A stretch of DNA of 64,000 nucleotides from Silanimonas lenta DSM 16282 (lineage in GTDB: Bacteria; Pseudomonadota; Gammaproteobacteria; Xanthomonadales; Xanthomonadaceae). The stretch is taken from positions 124,001 through 188,000 of the forward strand of contig NZ_AUBD01000005.1 in the NCBI RefSeq assembly GCF_000429065.1, in the 5' to 3' direction. The position numbers were made by a program, and so were the translations under genes. The notes under the pieces were generated by a model, which saw nothing but the letters and a program-made list of their open reading frames with translations, was not told where the DNA came from and made no database searches. This document shows positions 26,886-35,398 of this stretch, in pieces (the stretch's first letter is position 1; every line of letters begins with the position of its first letter).

Positions 26886-28310
26886 ATGAATGCTGTCGTG
26901 AACCTGCCGACCGACTACAAGGTCGCCGATCTCTCGCTGGCCGACTGGGGCCGCAAGGAAATCGACATCGCCGAGCAGGAGATGCCCGGCCTGATGGCCA
27001 TCCGCCAGAAGTACGCGCCGAGCCAGCCGCTGAAGGGCGTGCGCATCACCGGCTCGCTGCACATGACGATCCAGACCGCGGTGCTGATCGAGACCCTGAA
27101 GGACCTCGGCGCCGACGTGCGCTGGGCCTCCTGCAACATCTTCTCCACCCAGGACCATGCCGCCGCCGCCATCGCCAAATCGGGCACGCCGGTGTTCGCC
27201 TGGAAGGGCGAGACGCTGGAGGAGTACTGGGACTGCACGCTGGATGCCATCAGCTTCCCGGGCGGACGAGGTCCTGAGCTGGTCGTCGACGATGGCGGCG
27301 ACGTCACCCTGCTGATCCACAAGGGCTACGAGCTGGAACAGGGTGACGAGCGCTGGGTGAACTCGCCCTCGGGCTCGCACGAGGAGCAGGTGATCAAGAA
27401 CCTGCTGAAACGCGTGGCGAAGGAGCGCCCGGGCTTCTGGACCGGTGTGGTGAAAGAGTGGAAGGGTGTCTCCGAGGAGACCACCACCGGCGTGCACCGC
27501 CTCTACCAGCTCGCCCAGGCAGGCAAGCTGCTGGTGCCGGCGATCAACGTCAACGACTCGGTCACCAAGTCGAAGTTCGACAACCTCTACGGCTGCCGCG
27601 AGTCGCTGGCCGACGGCCTGAAGCGCGCGATGGACGTGATGCTGGCCGGCAAGGTGGCGGTGGTCTGCGGCTATGGCGATGTCGGCAAGGGCTCGGCCCA
27701 CAGCCTGCGCGCCTACGGCTGCCGCGTGGTGGTCACCGAGATCGACCCGATCAATGCCCTGCAGGCGGCGATGGAGGGCTTCGAGGTGAACACCGTCGAG
27801 AGCACCCTGGGCCGTGCCGACATCTATGTGACCACCACCGGCAACAGGGATGTGATCACGCTGGAACACATGCAGCAGATGAAGGACCAGGCCATCGTCT
27901 GCAACATCGGCCACTTCGACAACGAGATCCAGGTCGACCGCCTGAACCACTCCGGCGCCACCCGCCTCAACATCAAGCCGCAGGTGGACAAGTACACCTT
28001 CCCGGACGGCCGCTCGATCTTCCTGCTGGCCGAGGGCCGGCTGGTGAACCTGGGCTGCGCCACCGGCCACCCGAGCTTCGTGATGTCGAACTCCTTCTCC
28101 AACCAGACGCTGGCCCAGATCGACCTCTGGGCCAACCGCGACCGCTACGAGAAGAAGGTCTACATCCTGCCGAAGAAGCTCGACGAGGAAGTGGCGCGCC
28201 TGCATCTCGAGAAGATCGGGGTGAAGCTCACCACCCTCACCCCGGAACAGGCGGCCTACCTCGGCGTGCCGGTGGAAGGCCCCTACAAGCCCGAGCACTA
28301 CCGCTACTGA
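26886..28310 (+). CDS. ahcY: S-adenosylhomocysteine hydrolase
   Basis: A 474-residue NAD-dependent enzyme that splits S-adenosylhomocysteine into adenosine and homocysteine. Key segments: [43 protein letters not shown] (substrate Asp and Lys), the Rossmann motif [13 protein letters not shown], and the C-terminal KPEHYRY that closes the neighbouring NAD site in the tetramer. The ATG at 26886 follows CGGAGACGAGG; the frame extends upstream through riboswitch-linked sequence and is not a real start. Regulated by the SAH riboswitch. Confidence 0.98.
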   Translation: MNAVVNLPTDYKVADLSLADWGRKEIDIAEQEMPGLMAIRQKYAPSQPLKGVRITGSLHMTIQTAVLIETLKDLGADVRWASCNIFSTQDHAAAAIAKSGTPVFAWKGETLEEYWDCTLDAISFPGGRGPELVVDDGGDVTLLIHKGYELEQGDERWVNSPSGSHEEQVIKNLLKRVAKERPGFWTGVVKEWKGVSEETTTGVHRLYQLAQAGKLLVPAINVNDSVTKSKFDNLYGCRESLADGLKRAMDVMLAGKVAVVCGYGDVGKGSAHSLRAYGCRVVVTEIDPINALQAAMEGFEVNTVESTLGRADIYVTTTGNRDVITLEHMQQMKDQAIVCNIGHFDNEIQVDRLNHSGATRLNIKPQVDKYTFPDGRSIFLLAEGRLVNLGCATGHPSFVMSNSFSNQTLAQIDLWANRDRYEKKVYILPKKLDEEVARLHLEKIGVKLTTLTPEQAAYLGVPVEGPYKPEHYRY

Positions 28311-28332
28311 CCGTGCGCCCGATGTTCCGGGG

Positions 28333-29463
28333 CTAGTTGATGGCCACCACCCGGTTGCGGCCACCGGCCTTGGCCCGGTACAGGGCGGCATCGACCTCGC
28401 GGTAGAGCGCGTCGGCATCGCGGTGACGGCGCGGATCGAAGGCCCCAAGGCCGATGCTGGCCGTCACCTGGAACTCGCTGCCGTCCGGCAAGGGAAAACG
28501 CAGGGCGCCGATGCGCCGGCGCAGGTCCTCGGCCAGGGCCAGGGCCTGCGCCGAGTCCATGCCGCGCAGCAGGGCGCCGAACTCCTCGCCCCCCAGCCGG
28601 GCCGCCACGCCATCCACCGATTCCACTCCGCTGCGCAGGGCCTCGGCCACACTGGCGATCACCCGGTCGCCGGCGGCATGGCCGAAGCGGTCGTTCACCT
28701 GCTTGAAGCGATCGACGTCGAGCACCAGCAGCACGGTGCCGCCATCGCGGTTGGCCACCGCGGCCTCGAACAGCCCCTGGAAATGCCCGCGGTTCGACAG
28801 CCCGCTCAGGGCATCCACCCGGCTCAGGCGCACGTAGCGGTCGCGTTCGGTGCGCAGTTCCACTTCCAGTGCCAGCCGGGTCTCGTACTCGCGGTTGGCA
28901 CGGAAGATGACCGCCGCGAGGTAGGCCAGGTTCACGAGGAGCATCAGCACCAGGCCCTCGTAGCCCCCCTCGCGGGCCATGGCCAGCAAGGTGGGCAGCA
29001 CCATCAGGGCGATGCCGGCGAAGGCCTGCGGCCGGCCCACGGCGTAGAGCTGGGCGAAGGCGGTGGCCAGCGAGACCACGCCGAGCACGGTGAGCATGCG
29101 GCTCTCGGCGAAGGCCGGATCGACCCAGGCCCAGGCGCACAGCCCGCCCCAGAGGGCCGCCATCGCCATCAGCAGCGCCCAGAGCCGGGCCCGGGCCCGG
29201 CGTGCCGCGGCCTGGTCGGGCATGGCCGGGGTGGGCAGGAAGCGCAGGGCGGCGAGCACGGCAAGCCCCAGGCCGCCCAACACGACACCGGTGGTGCGCA
29301 GCGCCATGGCCTCGCTGAAGCCGGCGATCAGGAACCAGCTGATGACGTAGAACCCCCCACCTAGCAGCGAGCGCTCGCGCAGGTCGACCACGCGCTGCCG
29401 CTCGGAGGCCAGGGTGGCGGCACGCCGCAGGGCAGTGATAGTGGTCATGCGGGGCGGGTTCAT
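28333..29463 (-). CDS. Membrane diguanylate cyclase (GGDEF domain)
   Basis: A 376-residue protein with about six predicted transmembrane segments in the first ~200 residues, a short helix, and a C-terminal GGDEF domain (~215-374). The active-site motif is intact (ARLGGEEFGALL), as are LDVDRFKQVNDRFGHAAGD and ASIGLGA, so it should make c-di-GMP from two GTP. There is no RxxD at the inhibitory-site position five residues before GGEEF, so product inhibition at that site is probably missing. The start may be MNPPRM (29463) or MTTITA (29448). Divergent from metF, convergent with ahcY. Confidence 0.85.
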   Translation of the reverse strand: MNPPRMTTITALRRAATLASERQRVVDLRERSLLGGGFYVISWFLIAGFSEAMALRTTGVVLGGLGLAVLAALRFLPTPAMPDQAAARRARARLWALLMAMAALWGGLCAWAWVDPAFAESRMLTVLGVVSLATAFAQLYAVGRPQAFAGIALMVLPTLLAMAREGGYEGLVLMLLVNLAYLAAVIFRANREYETRLALEVELRTERDRYVRLSRVDALSGLSNRGHFQGLFEAAVANRDGGTVLLVLDVDRFKQVNDRFGHAAGDRVIASVAEALRSGVESVDGVAARLGGEEFGALLRGMDSAQALALAEDLRRRIGALRFPLPDGSEFQVTASIGLGAFDPRRHRDADALYREVDAALYRAKAGGRNRVVAIN

Positions 29464-29525
29464 CGCTGCATTATGCGGTGGCCGGACGGCAATCCCGTGA
29501 CCCCGCCCGACGGGCCGAAAAACAA

Positions 29526-29549
29526 ATCTTTTTATCGCGAATAAAAGAT
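29526..29549. promoter_or_regulatory. AT-rich inverted repeat upstream of metF
   Basis: ATCTTTT (29526-29532) and AAAAGAT (29543-29549) form a perfect 7-bp inverted repeat around TATCGCGAAT, in the gap between the divergent cyclase gene and metF. It is strikingly AT-rich for this genome. It could be an operator for a methionine or SAH regulator, or part of the metF promoter; which one I cannot tell. Confidence 0.45.
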
Positions 29550-29585
29550 ATGATTCCGAGCGCCCGCTGCTCTGCCCCACGAACG

Positions 29586-30407
29586 ATGGCCCTCTCCTTC
29601 GAGTTCTTCCCGCCCAAGACCGATGAACAACGCCAGCAGCTCGATCGCACGGTGGCGAAGCTCAAAGCCTTCTCACCGCGCTTCGTTTCGGTGACCTTCG
29701 GTGCCGGCGGCTCGACCCTGAGCTACACCCCGGAGACGGTGCGGCACCTGCGCGAGGTACACGGTCTCGATACCGCGCCGCACCTGAGCTGCATGGGCGG
29801 CACCCGCGCCGAGCTCCTCGAACTCCTGGAGCGCTACCACGCCATGGGCTGCACCCGTCTGATAGCGCTGCGCGGTGACCTGCCTTCCGGCATGGGATCG
29901 CTTGGTGAGCTGCGGCATGCCGCCGATCTGGTGCGCCTGGTGCGCGAGGCCTTCGGCGATGCCTTCCACATCGAGGTGGGCGCCTACCCCGAGGTGCATC
30001 CGCAGGCCGAGGATGCCGTCGCCGACCTCGGCCACTTCGTGGCCAAGATGGCGGCCGGCGCCGATGGCGCCATCACCCAGTACTTCTACAACGCCGACGC
30101 CTACTTCCGCTTCGTCGACGCCGCCCGGGCCGCAGGGGTCACCCAGCCGATCGTGCCCGGCATCATGCCGATCTCGAACTTCACCCAGCTCAGGCGCTTT
30201 TCCGAAAGCTGCGGTGCCGAGATTCCGCGCTGGCTCGGCAAGCGGCTCTCAGCCTTCGGCGACGACGTGGAGGGCCTGCGCGCCTACGCCGCCGACGTGG
30301 TGGCTGCGCTCTGCCGCCGCCTGCTCGAGGGCGGCGCGCCGGAGCTGCACTTCTACACCCTCAACCTCGCCCGCCCGACGCTGGCCGTGCTGGAGCGCCT
30401 GCGCTAG
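29586..30407 (+). CDS. metF: 5,10-methylenetetrahydrofolate reductase
   Basis: A 273-residue flavoprotein that reduces methylene-THF to methyl-THF for methionine synthase. Family segments: the N-terminal SFEFFPPKTDEQ, SVTFGAGGSTLSYT, HLSCMGGTRAELLELLERYHAMGCTRLIALRGDLP, GAITQYFYNADAYFRFV and VPGIMPISNFTQLRRFSESCGAEIPRWL. MALSFEFF is the family N-terminus; an in-frame ATG twelve codons upstream (29550) is the main alternative. Neither has a strong ribosome site. With metK and ahcY nearby it completes the methyl-recycling set. Confidence 0.95.
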   Translation: MALSFEFFPPKTDEQRQQLDRTVAKLKAFSPRFVSVTFGAGGSTLSYTPETVRHLREVHGLDTAPHLSCMGGTRAELLELLERYHAMGCTRLIALRGDLPSGMGSLGELRHAADLVRLVREAFGDAFHIEVGAYPEVHPQAEDAVADLGHFVAKMAAGADGAITQYFYNADAYFRFVDAARAAGVTQPIVPGIMPISNFTQLRRFSESCGAEIPRWLGKRLSAFGDDVEGLRAYAADVVAALCRRLLEGGAPELHFYTLNLARPTLAVLERLR

Positions 30408-30410
30408 CGT
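30405..30410 (+). promoter_or_regulatory. -10-like box placed for a leaderless start
   Basis: TAGCGT overlaps the metF stop codon and ends six bases before the ATG of the next gene, which has no visible ribosome site. The match to TATAAT is weak (TA...T), so this is a candidate only; see the findings for stronger cases. Confidence 0.25.
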
Positions 30411-30416
30411 TGGCGC

Positions 30417-30992
30417 ATGCGTGCCCCTGCCGCCCTCCTTCTGTCCCTCTCTTTCGTCCTTGCCGCCAGCGTCCGGCCCGACGCCGTGGCTGCGCAACCG
30501 GTGCTCAACCGCTGCATCGCCGCCGACGGCACCCCGGTCTTCACCGACCGAGCCTGCGAGCTGCTAGATGCTCGCCCCACGACCGCCGCGAACACGGATG
30601 CCAGCACCGGAACCAGGGGCGAGGGCGCTGCCGCCACCGGCCCCCTGCCCGACTGCGCGCGCCGGCCCGAGGCCCTGCGCGAGGCCGTAGAGGCGGCCCT
30701 GGCGGCCGCCGACGGCAACCGGCTGGCCGCCTACTACGACTGGCGTGGCCGCTCCTCGGGCGCAGCGCGGGTGGTGATGCCGCGGCTGGAGGCCATCGCC
30801 CGCTCGCAGCCGGTCGCGGTGCGCCTCTACCACAGCGCCGAGCGCAGCGAAGATCCGCTGCTCGCCGCCGAAGCCCTGGCCGCCCCGCCGGACCGCCTTG
30901 CCATCGAGCATGCACCGCAGGGCGGAGGGTTTGCCGAGGTGGAGGAGTTCCGCCTGGTGCGCGCCGCCGGCTGCTGGTGGTTCGCCGACTAG
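30417..30992 (+). CDS. Exported protein with DUF4124-like N-terminus
   Basis: A 191-residue protein with a signal peptide (1-26, ending VAA). The mature start, LNRCIAADGTPVFTDRACELL, looks like the DUF4124 motif of small envelope proteins (Cys...DGxxxFTDxxC). The remainder has scattered Cys residues and no recognised domain. It begins nine bases after metF, so it may ride on the metF transcript or use its own -10 box. Function unknown. Confidence 0.7.
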   Translation: MRAPAALLLSLSFVLAASVRPDAVAAQPVLNRCIAADGTPVFTDRACELLDARPTTAANTDASTGTRGEGAAATGPLPDCARRPEALREAVEAALAAADGNRLAAYYDWRGRSSGAARVVMPRLEAIARSQPVAVRLYHSAERSEDPLLAAEALAAPPDRLAIEHAPQGGGFAEVEEFRLVRAAGCWWFAD

Positions 30993-31014
30993 GGCCGCCC
31001 CCGGCACCGGCGGC

Positions 31015-31020
31015 TACAAT
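31015..31020 (+). promoter_or_regulatory. -10 box of ilvE
   Basis: TACAAT (5 of 6 to TATAAT) lies 60 bases before the ilvE start codon; no good -35 element is seen at 17 bases. Confidence 0.45.
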
Positions 31021-31080
31021 CGGCGGCCCGGCGCGGTCCCACGCGCCTTCCCGCTTCCCTCCCTTCCCGAGACCTTCGCG

Positions 31081-31998
31081 ATGGCCCAGACCTACCCGCC
31101 CTTCATCTGGCACAACGGCCGCATCAAGCCCTGGGCCGAAGCCACCGTGCACGTCATGGCGCATGCCCTGCACTACGGCTCCTCGGTATTCGAAGGCATC
31201 CGCTGCTATGCCACGCCGAAGGGCCCGGCGATCTTCCGCCTCGACGACCACAACCGGCGGCTGTTCGCCTCGGCCAAGATCTACGAGATGCCGATCCCCT
31301 ACACGCTGGAGGAGATCAATGCCGCCTGCCGCGAGGTGATCCAGGCCAACGGACTCGGCAAAGGCTACCTGCGCCCGATCGCCTTCCGCGGCCTTGGCGG
31401 CTTCGGCCTCTCGGCCGACTGCCCCACGGAAGTGGCGGTGGCGGCCTGGGACATGGGCCGCTACCTCGGCGAGGACGTGCTGGAGGCCGGCATCGACGCC
31501 TGCGTCTCGTCCTGGCAGCGCTTCGCCCCGAACACCATCCCGGCCGGCGCCAAGGCCGGCGGCAACTACCTCTCCGGCCAGCTGGTGGCCCGCGAAGCAC
31601 GCCGCCTCGGCTTCGGCGAGGGCATCGCGCTCGCCAGCACCGGCCTCCTGAGCGAGGGCGCCGGCGAGAACCTGTTCCTGGTGATGAACGGCGAGCTGCA
31701 TACCACGCCGGTCTCGGCGGCCCTGCTGAACGGCATCACCCGCCACAGCCTGATCACCCTGGCGCAGGACGCCGGCATCCGCGTGGTCGAGCGCGATCTG
31801 CCGCGCGAATACCTCTATCTTTGCGACGAGCTCTTCATGTGCGGCACGGCGGCGGAAGTCACGCCGATCCGCAGTGTCGACGGCCGCCAGGTGGGCAGCG
31901 GCAAGCCCGGCCCGGTGACCCGCCGGATCCAGGACCTGTTCTTCGGCCTGTTCGACGGCCGCACCCCGGACAAGTACGGCTGGCTCGATCCGGTCTGA
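31081..31998 (+). CDS. ilvE: Branched-chain amino acid aminotransferase
   Basis: A 305-residue class IV PLP aminotransferase that makes Val, Leu and Ile from their keto acids. The PLP-binding lysine is K158 in AGAKAGGNYLSGQ. ALHYGSSVFEGIRCY, LRPIAFRG and STGLLSEGAGENLF are family motifs, and the last places it in the IlvE rather than the D-amino-acid transaminase branch. The C-terminus (FFGLFDGRTPDKYGWLDPV) is typical. Monocistronic; a hairpin lies between it and the convergent CNNM gene. Confidence 0.95.
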   Translation: MAQTYPPFIWHNGRIKPWAEATVHVMAHALHYGSSVFEGIRCYATPKGPAIFRLDDHNRRLFASAKIYEMPIPYTLEEINAACREVIQANGLGKGYLRPIAFRGLGGFGLSADCPTEVAVAAWDMGRYLGEDVLEAGIDACVSSWQRFAPNTIPAGAKAGGNYLSGQLVAREARRLGFGEGIALASTGLLSEGAGENLFLVMNGELHTTPVSAALLNGITRHSLITLAQDAGIRVVERDLPREYLYLCDELFMCGTAAEVTPIRSVDGRQVGSGKPGPVTRRIQDLFFGLFDGRTPDKYGWLDPV

Positions 31999-32012
31999 AC
32001 GGCCTCCGGCCT

Positions 32013-32046
32013 GCCCCGCAGCGCGGCGCCCCTGCCGCCGCGGGGC
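32013..32046. terminator. Hairpin between convergent ilvE and CNNM genes
   Basis: GCCCCGC / GCGGGGC outer arms and GCGGC / GCCGC inner arms form a two-part stem with a small internal loop. No T-tract follows on either strand, so termination is uncertain. Confidence 0.4.
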
Positions 32047-32048
32047 CT

Positions 32049-33170
32049 TCAGGAATCCAGCAGGTCTTCCGGCAGGCCGAGGCGGCGCGCCCGCTTCACC
32101 CAGAGCTGGCGGGCGAACTGCTGCATGTCGGCCACATCGTCGCCCTCGTCGAGGATCTCCTCGCCGAGCAGGGTTTCCACCACGTCCTCGAGGGTGACGA
32201 TGCCGAGCGTCTCACCGAACTCGCCGACCACCAGGGCGATGTGCTGGCGTTGCTCGAGCAGGGTCTCGAGCAGCTTGGAGAGCAGCATGCTGCCCGGCAG
32301 GGCGATGATGTCGCGGCGGAACTCGCCCACCTTCGCGTCGCCGCGGCCCTTGGCCTTGGCCATCAACAGGTCTTCCAGCAGCACGAAGCCGGTGACGGTG
32401 TCGATCGAGGTCTCGTAGACCGGCAGGCGTGAGAACTGCCGCCCGGTGGCGGTGGCGGCCAGCGCCTCGTCCACGCTGCGGTCCACCTGCAGCGCCGCCA
32501 CCACCACGCGCGGAGTCATCACCGTCGAGGCACGCACCGACTTCAGCAGGAAGAGGTTGCGCACGATCTTCGACTCGCGGTCGCTGAGCTGGCCGTGCTC
32601 GCGGCCGAGGCCGGCCATGGCCACGAATTCCTCGCGGCTGAACTGCTGCGGTTTCTCTCCCCCGGAGATCCAGCGCGTCATCCACTGCGAGACCACGATC
32701 AGCGGGTACATCAGCACCACGAGTGCTGCCACGAAGTGCGCGGTGGGTCCGGCCAGCCGGCGCCAGTACACCGCCCCCAGGGTCTTCGGCAGGATCTCGG
32801 AGCCGAACAGGATGAGCAGGGTCATCACCGCCGAGAACACCCCGAACCAGGCATCGCCGAACACCACCGTGGCCTGGGCACCGGCACCGATGGCGCCGAC
32901 CGTGTGGGCCATGGTGTTGAGGGTGAGGATGGCCGCCAGCGAGCGGTCGATGTCGTCTTCGCGCAGGCGTTTCAGCAGCTCGGCGCGCCTGGGGTGGCTC
33001 TCGCGCAGGCCGGCGATGTAGCCCGGGGTCAGGCTGAGCAGGGTGGCCTCGGCCAGCGAGCAGAGGAAGGACACCAGCAGGGCCGCGCCCACGTAGGCGA
33101 GCAGCAGGCCCCAGGCGCCGAGGGCGGCGGGCTCGGGGGGGATCACGGTGGCGATCATCGGCACCATCAT
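32049..33170 (-). CDS. CNNM/CorC-type transporter with CBS domains
   Basis: A 373-residue membrane protein: a CNNM (DUF21) transmembrane domain with about four helices (~20-190; CSLAEATLLSLTPGYIAGL and SEILPKTLGAVYW are signatures), then a CBS pair (~205-330; MTPRVVVAALQVD and GIVTLEDVVETLLGEEILDE). It lacks the C-terminal CorC_HlyC domain seen in longer relatives. CNNM proteins move or regulate Mg2+ and related cations. Its ATG overlaps the stop of the sensor kinase gene (ATGA), so it is the third gene of the two-component operon. Confidence 0.85.
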   Translation of the reverse strand: MMVPMIATVIPPEPAALGAWGLLLAYVGAALLVSFLCSLAEATLLSLTPGYIAGLRESHPRRAELLKRLREDDIDRSLAAILTLNTMAHTVGAIGAGAQATVVFGDAWFGVFSAVMTLLILFGSEILPKTLGAVYWRRLAGPTAHFVAALVVLMYPLIVVSQWMTRWISGGEKPQQFSREEFVAMAGLGREHGQLSDRESKIVRNLFLLKSVRASTVMTPRVVVAALQVDRSVDEALAATATGRQFSRLPVYETSIDTVTGFVLLEDLLMAKAKGRGDAKVGEFRRDIIALPGSMLLSKLLETLLEQRQHIALVVGEFGETLGIVTLEDVVETLLGEEILDEGDDVADMQQFARQLWVKRARRLGLPEDLLDS

Positions 33171-34468
33171 GCCGCGGCGCCCTCACGGAAGACGAGGGTG
33201 GCCACCGCCCCGCCCTCCGGACGCGGAGCCACCGAGACCGCCCAGCGGTAGAGCTCGCACAGGCGGCTGACGATCGACAGGCCGATGCCACCACCGGTGG
33301 TACCGCCGGCCCCCGAGCCGCGGTAGCCGCGCTCGAACAGGCGGGCGGCATCCTCGGCGCTGAGGCCGGGGCCGGTGTCGAAGACCTGCACCCGGTCGGC
33401 GGCCAGCACGATGCGCACCTCGCCCTCCTGGGTGTACTTGCAGGCATTGCCCACGAGATTGCCGAGCGCCACCGCCAGCACCGCTTCCGGGGCATCGACG
33501 AAGACATCCTCGGCGCCCTCCACCACGATCGCCACCGGCTTGCCACCGAGCTGGGCGCGGTTCGCCTCGGCGAGCTGCAGGGCCAGCCGCCGCAGATCGG
33601 TATGCCCGGTGCCGCGCTCGTTGCGCGAGAGCATCAGCAGGGCCACGGTGAGGTCGGTGCACTGCTGCGCCGCCCGCTCGATGCGCTGCAGCCGGATGCG
33701 GGTCTTGTCGTCGAGGTCGGGACGGGCGAGCAGCAGCTCGGCCGCCCCGCGGATCACCGCCAGCGGGGTGCGCAGCTCGTGGCTGACATCGGCATTGAAC
33801 TCGCGGTCGCGGCGGTTGGCCTCGCTCAGGCGCTCGGCATAGTCGTCGAAGGCGGCGGCGAGCTGGCCCACCTCGTCGTCGGCGAAGCGGTCGGCGAGGC
33901 GCTTGCGCTCACCCCCCACACGCAGTTCGCCGATGCGCCGCGCCAGCTCGGTCACCGGTTTCATCACCCGCCGCGAGGACCAGGCACCCAGCACCAGCGA
34001 CAGGAAGGAGAACACCAGCACCGCACCCACCAGCGCGATGGCGAGCTGGCGCTGCCCAAGAGCCTCCTGCTGGAAGCTGTAGCGCATGTACGCCACGAAA
34101 TCGCCATCGTGGCGCACCGCCAGCTTGTAGTGGCGATCGCGGCCGCCGGGGCCGGGCTCGACGAAATCGTGTACGCCATCCTCCAGCCCGCGCCATTCCG
34201 GCGGCGTGTTCGGGCTGTCCGGACGGCGGTAGTAGAGCTCGATCTTGTTGTCGGAGAGCTGATACTGGGCGTCCGGCTGCGGGTTCTCGCGCTTGAACTG
34301 CACGAAGGCCGCGGTCTCCTGCATCAGGAAGGCACCGATCAGCTGGTCCTCCAGACGCTCGCGCAGCACCAGGGTGGCGAGCGCGAAGGTAGCCGTGAGC
34401 GCGAAGCCCAGCAGGGCGAAGGAAACGATGAGCCGGCTGCGCAGCCGACGTCGGTAACGCAAGGCCAA
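33167..34468 (-). CDS. Sensor histidine kinase
   Basis: A 433-residue membrane kinase: transmembrane helix ~13-33, periplasmic sensor ~34-140, second helix ~143-163, HAMP (~165-215), HisKA with H in FNADVSHELRTPL, and a HATPase domain with GNLVGNACKYT (N box), DTGPGLS (G1) and TTGGGIGLSIV (G2). It starts with TTG four bases after the response regulator stop. The periplasmic region has many aromatic and acidic residues and no known domain; the linked cation transporter hints at a metal or envelope signal, which is inference. Confidence 0.9.
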   Translation of the reverse strand: MALRYRRRLRSRLIVSFALLGFALTATFALATLVLRERLEDQLIGAFLMQETAAFVQFKRENPQPDAQYQLSDNKIELYYRRPDSPNTPPEWRGLEDGVHDFVEPGPGGRDRHYKLAVRHDGDFVAYMRYSFQQEALGQRQLAIALVGAVLVFSFLSLVLGAWSSRRVMKPVTELARRIGELRVGGERKRLADRFADDEVGQLAAAFDDYAERLSEANRRDREFNADVSHELRTPLAVIRGAAELLLARPDLDDKTRIRLQRIERAAQQCTDLTVALLMLSRNERGTGHTDLRRLALQLAEANRAQLGGKPVAIVVEGAEDVFVDAPEAVLAVALGNLVGNACKYTQEGEVRIVLAADRVQVFDTGPGLSAEDAARLFERGYRGSGAGGTTGGGIGLSIVSRLCELYRWAVSVAPRPEGGAVATLVFREGAAA

Positions 34469-34472
34469 GGGA

Positions 34473-35159
34473 TCAGCCCGAAACTGCCTCGGGGTCGGCG
34501 ATGCGGTAGCCGATGCCGTGGCGGGTCTGGATCAGCGCCTTGCCGAAGGGCTTGTCGATGGCGGCGCGCAGGCCGTGGATGTGCACCCGCAGCGAGTCGG
34601 AATCCGGCAGTTCCTCGCCCCAGACCCGGGTTTCCAGCTCCTGCCGCGGCACCACCGCCGGCGAGGCCTCCATCAGCGCCTGGAGGATCTTCAGCGCCGT
34701 GGGGTTGAGCGGCAGCAGCCTGCCCTGGCGCCGCACCTCGAGGGTGTCGAGGTTGTATTCGAGGTCGGCCACGTGCAGTACCCGCGGCTGCGCGGCCTTG
34801 CCGCGGCGGGCCAGCACCTGCAGGCGTGCCTCCACCTCCTGCAGGGCGAAGGGCTTGACGAGGTAGTCGTCGGCCCCGGCATCGAAACCGATGAGCTTGT
34901 TCTCCAGCGAATCGCGGGCGGTGAGCATCAGCACCGGGGTCTGCTTGCGGGCGTCCTGGCGCAGCCGACGGCACAGCTCGAGCCCGTCCATGCCCGGCAG
35001 GTTGAGGTCGAGCACGATGGCGTCGAAGTCGTTGACCACGGCGAGGTGCAGGCCGGTCACGCCGTCGGCGGCGAAATCGACGGTGTGGCCGCGGTCCTCG
35101 AGGTAGTCGCCGAGGTTGGAGGCGATGTCGCGGTTGTCTTCGATGACGAGAACGCGCAC
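34473..35159 (-). CDS. OmpR-family response regulator
   Basis: A 228-residue DNA-binding response regulator. The receiver domain (~1-115) has the acidic pocket E7/D8, phosphoacceptor D51 (AIVLDLNLPGMDG), T79 in MLTARD and K in LVKPFAL. The C-terminal winged helix (~130-222) is of the OmpR/PhoB type (LNPTALKILQALMEASP; SLRVHIHGLRAAID). Translation starts at GTG 35159, preceded by GAAGGAC; the frame extends upstream through promoter sequence. First gene of the regulator, kinase, CNNM operon. Confidence 0.93.
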   Translation of the reverse strand: MRVLVIEDNRDIASNLGDYLEDRGHTVDFAADGVTGLHLAVVNDFDAIVLDLNLPGMDGLELCRRLRQDARKQTPVLMLTARDSLENKLIGFDAGADDYLVKPFALQEVEARLQVLARRGKAAQPRVLHVADLEYNLDTLEVRRQGRLLPLNPTALKILQALMEASPAVVPRQELETRVWGEELPDSDSLRVHIHGLRAAIDKPFGKALIQTRHGIGYRIADPEAVSG

Positions 35160-35218
35160 GGACAGGTCCTTCGGGATGTTCCGGCCCGGATCACGGACCG
35201 TTCGGTGGTGGTTCGCCA

Positions 35219-35247
35219 GAAATAGGCGCCGTTCGCTACGAAAACAA
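35219..35247 (-). promoter_or_regulatory. Candidate promoter of the two-component operon
   Basis: Minus-strand TTGTTT (35242-35247), 17 bases, TATTTC (35219-35224), about 60 bases before the regulator start codon and just past the rimBK terminator. The -10 match is modest. Confidence 0.4.
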
Positions 35248-35250
35248 GGG

Positions 35251-35296
35251 CAAAAAGAAAGGCCCGACCGATGCGGAGCATGCACCGGTACGGGCC
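35251..35296 (-). terminator. Terminator of rimBK
   Basis: On the minus strand GGCCCG...CGGGCC arms (35261-35296), extended by ACCG/CGGT and TGC/GCA with one bulge and one mismatch, are followed directly by TTTCTTTTTG. It lies about 100 bases past rimK and insulates the two-component operon. Confidence 0.8.
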
Positions 35297-35398
35297 AAAC
35301 AAGCTACTGCCCCGATTACCGTAATCCGCCTCTGCGCCGGAGCGCTGACGGGAGTGACGGTCGGGGGAGAGCCTAGGCCCGCCGCCGTTCGGTTTTCG

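Noticed and set aside
30898-31080. An N-terminal extension of ilvE
   Set aside because: It overlaps the previous gene, and IlvE family proteins begin near MAQTYPPFIW.
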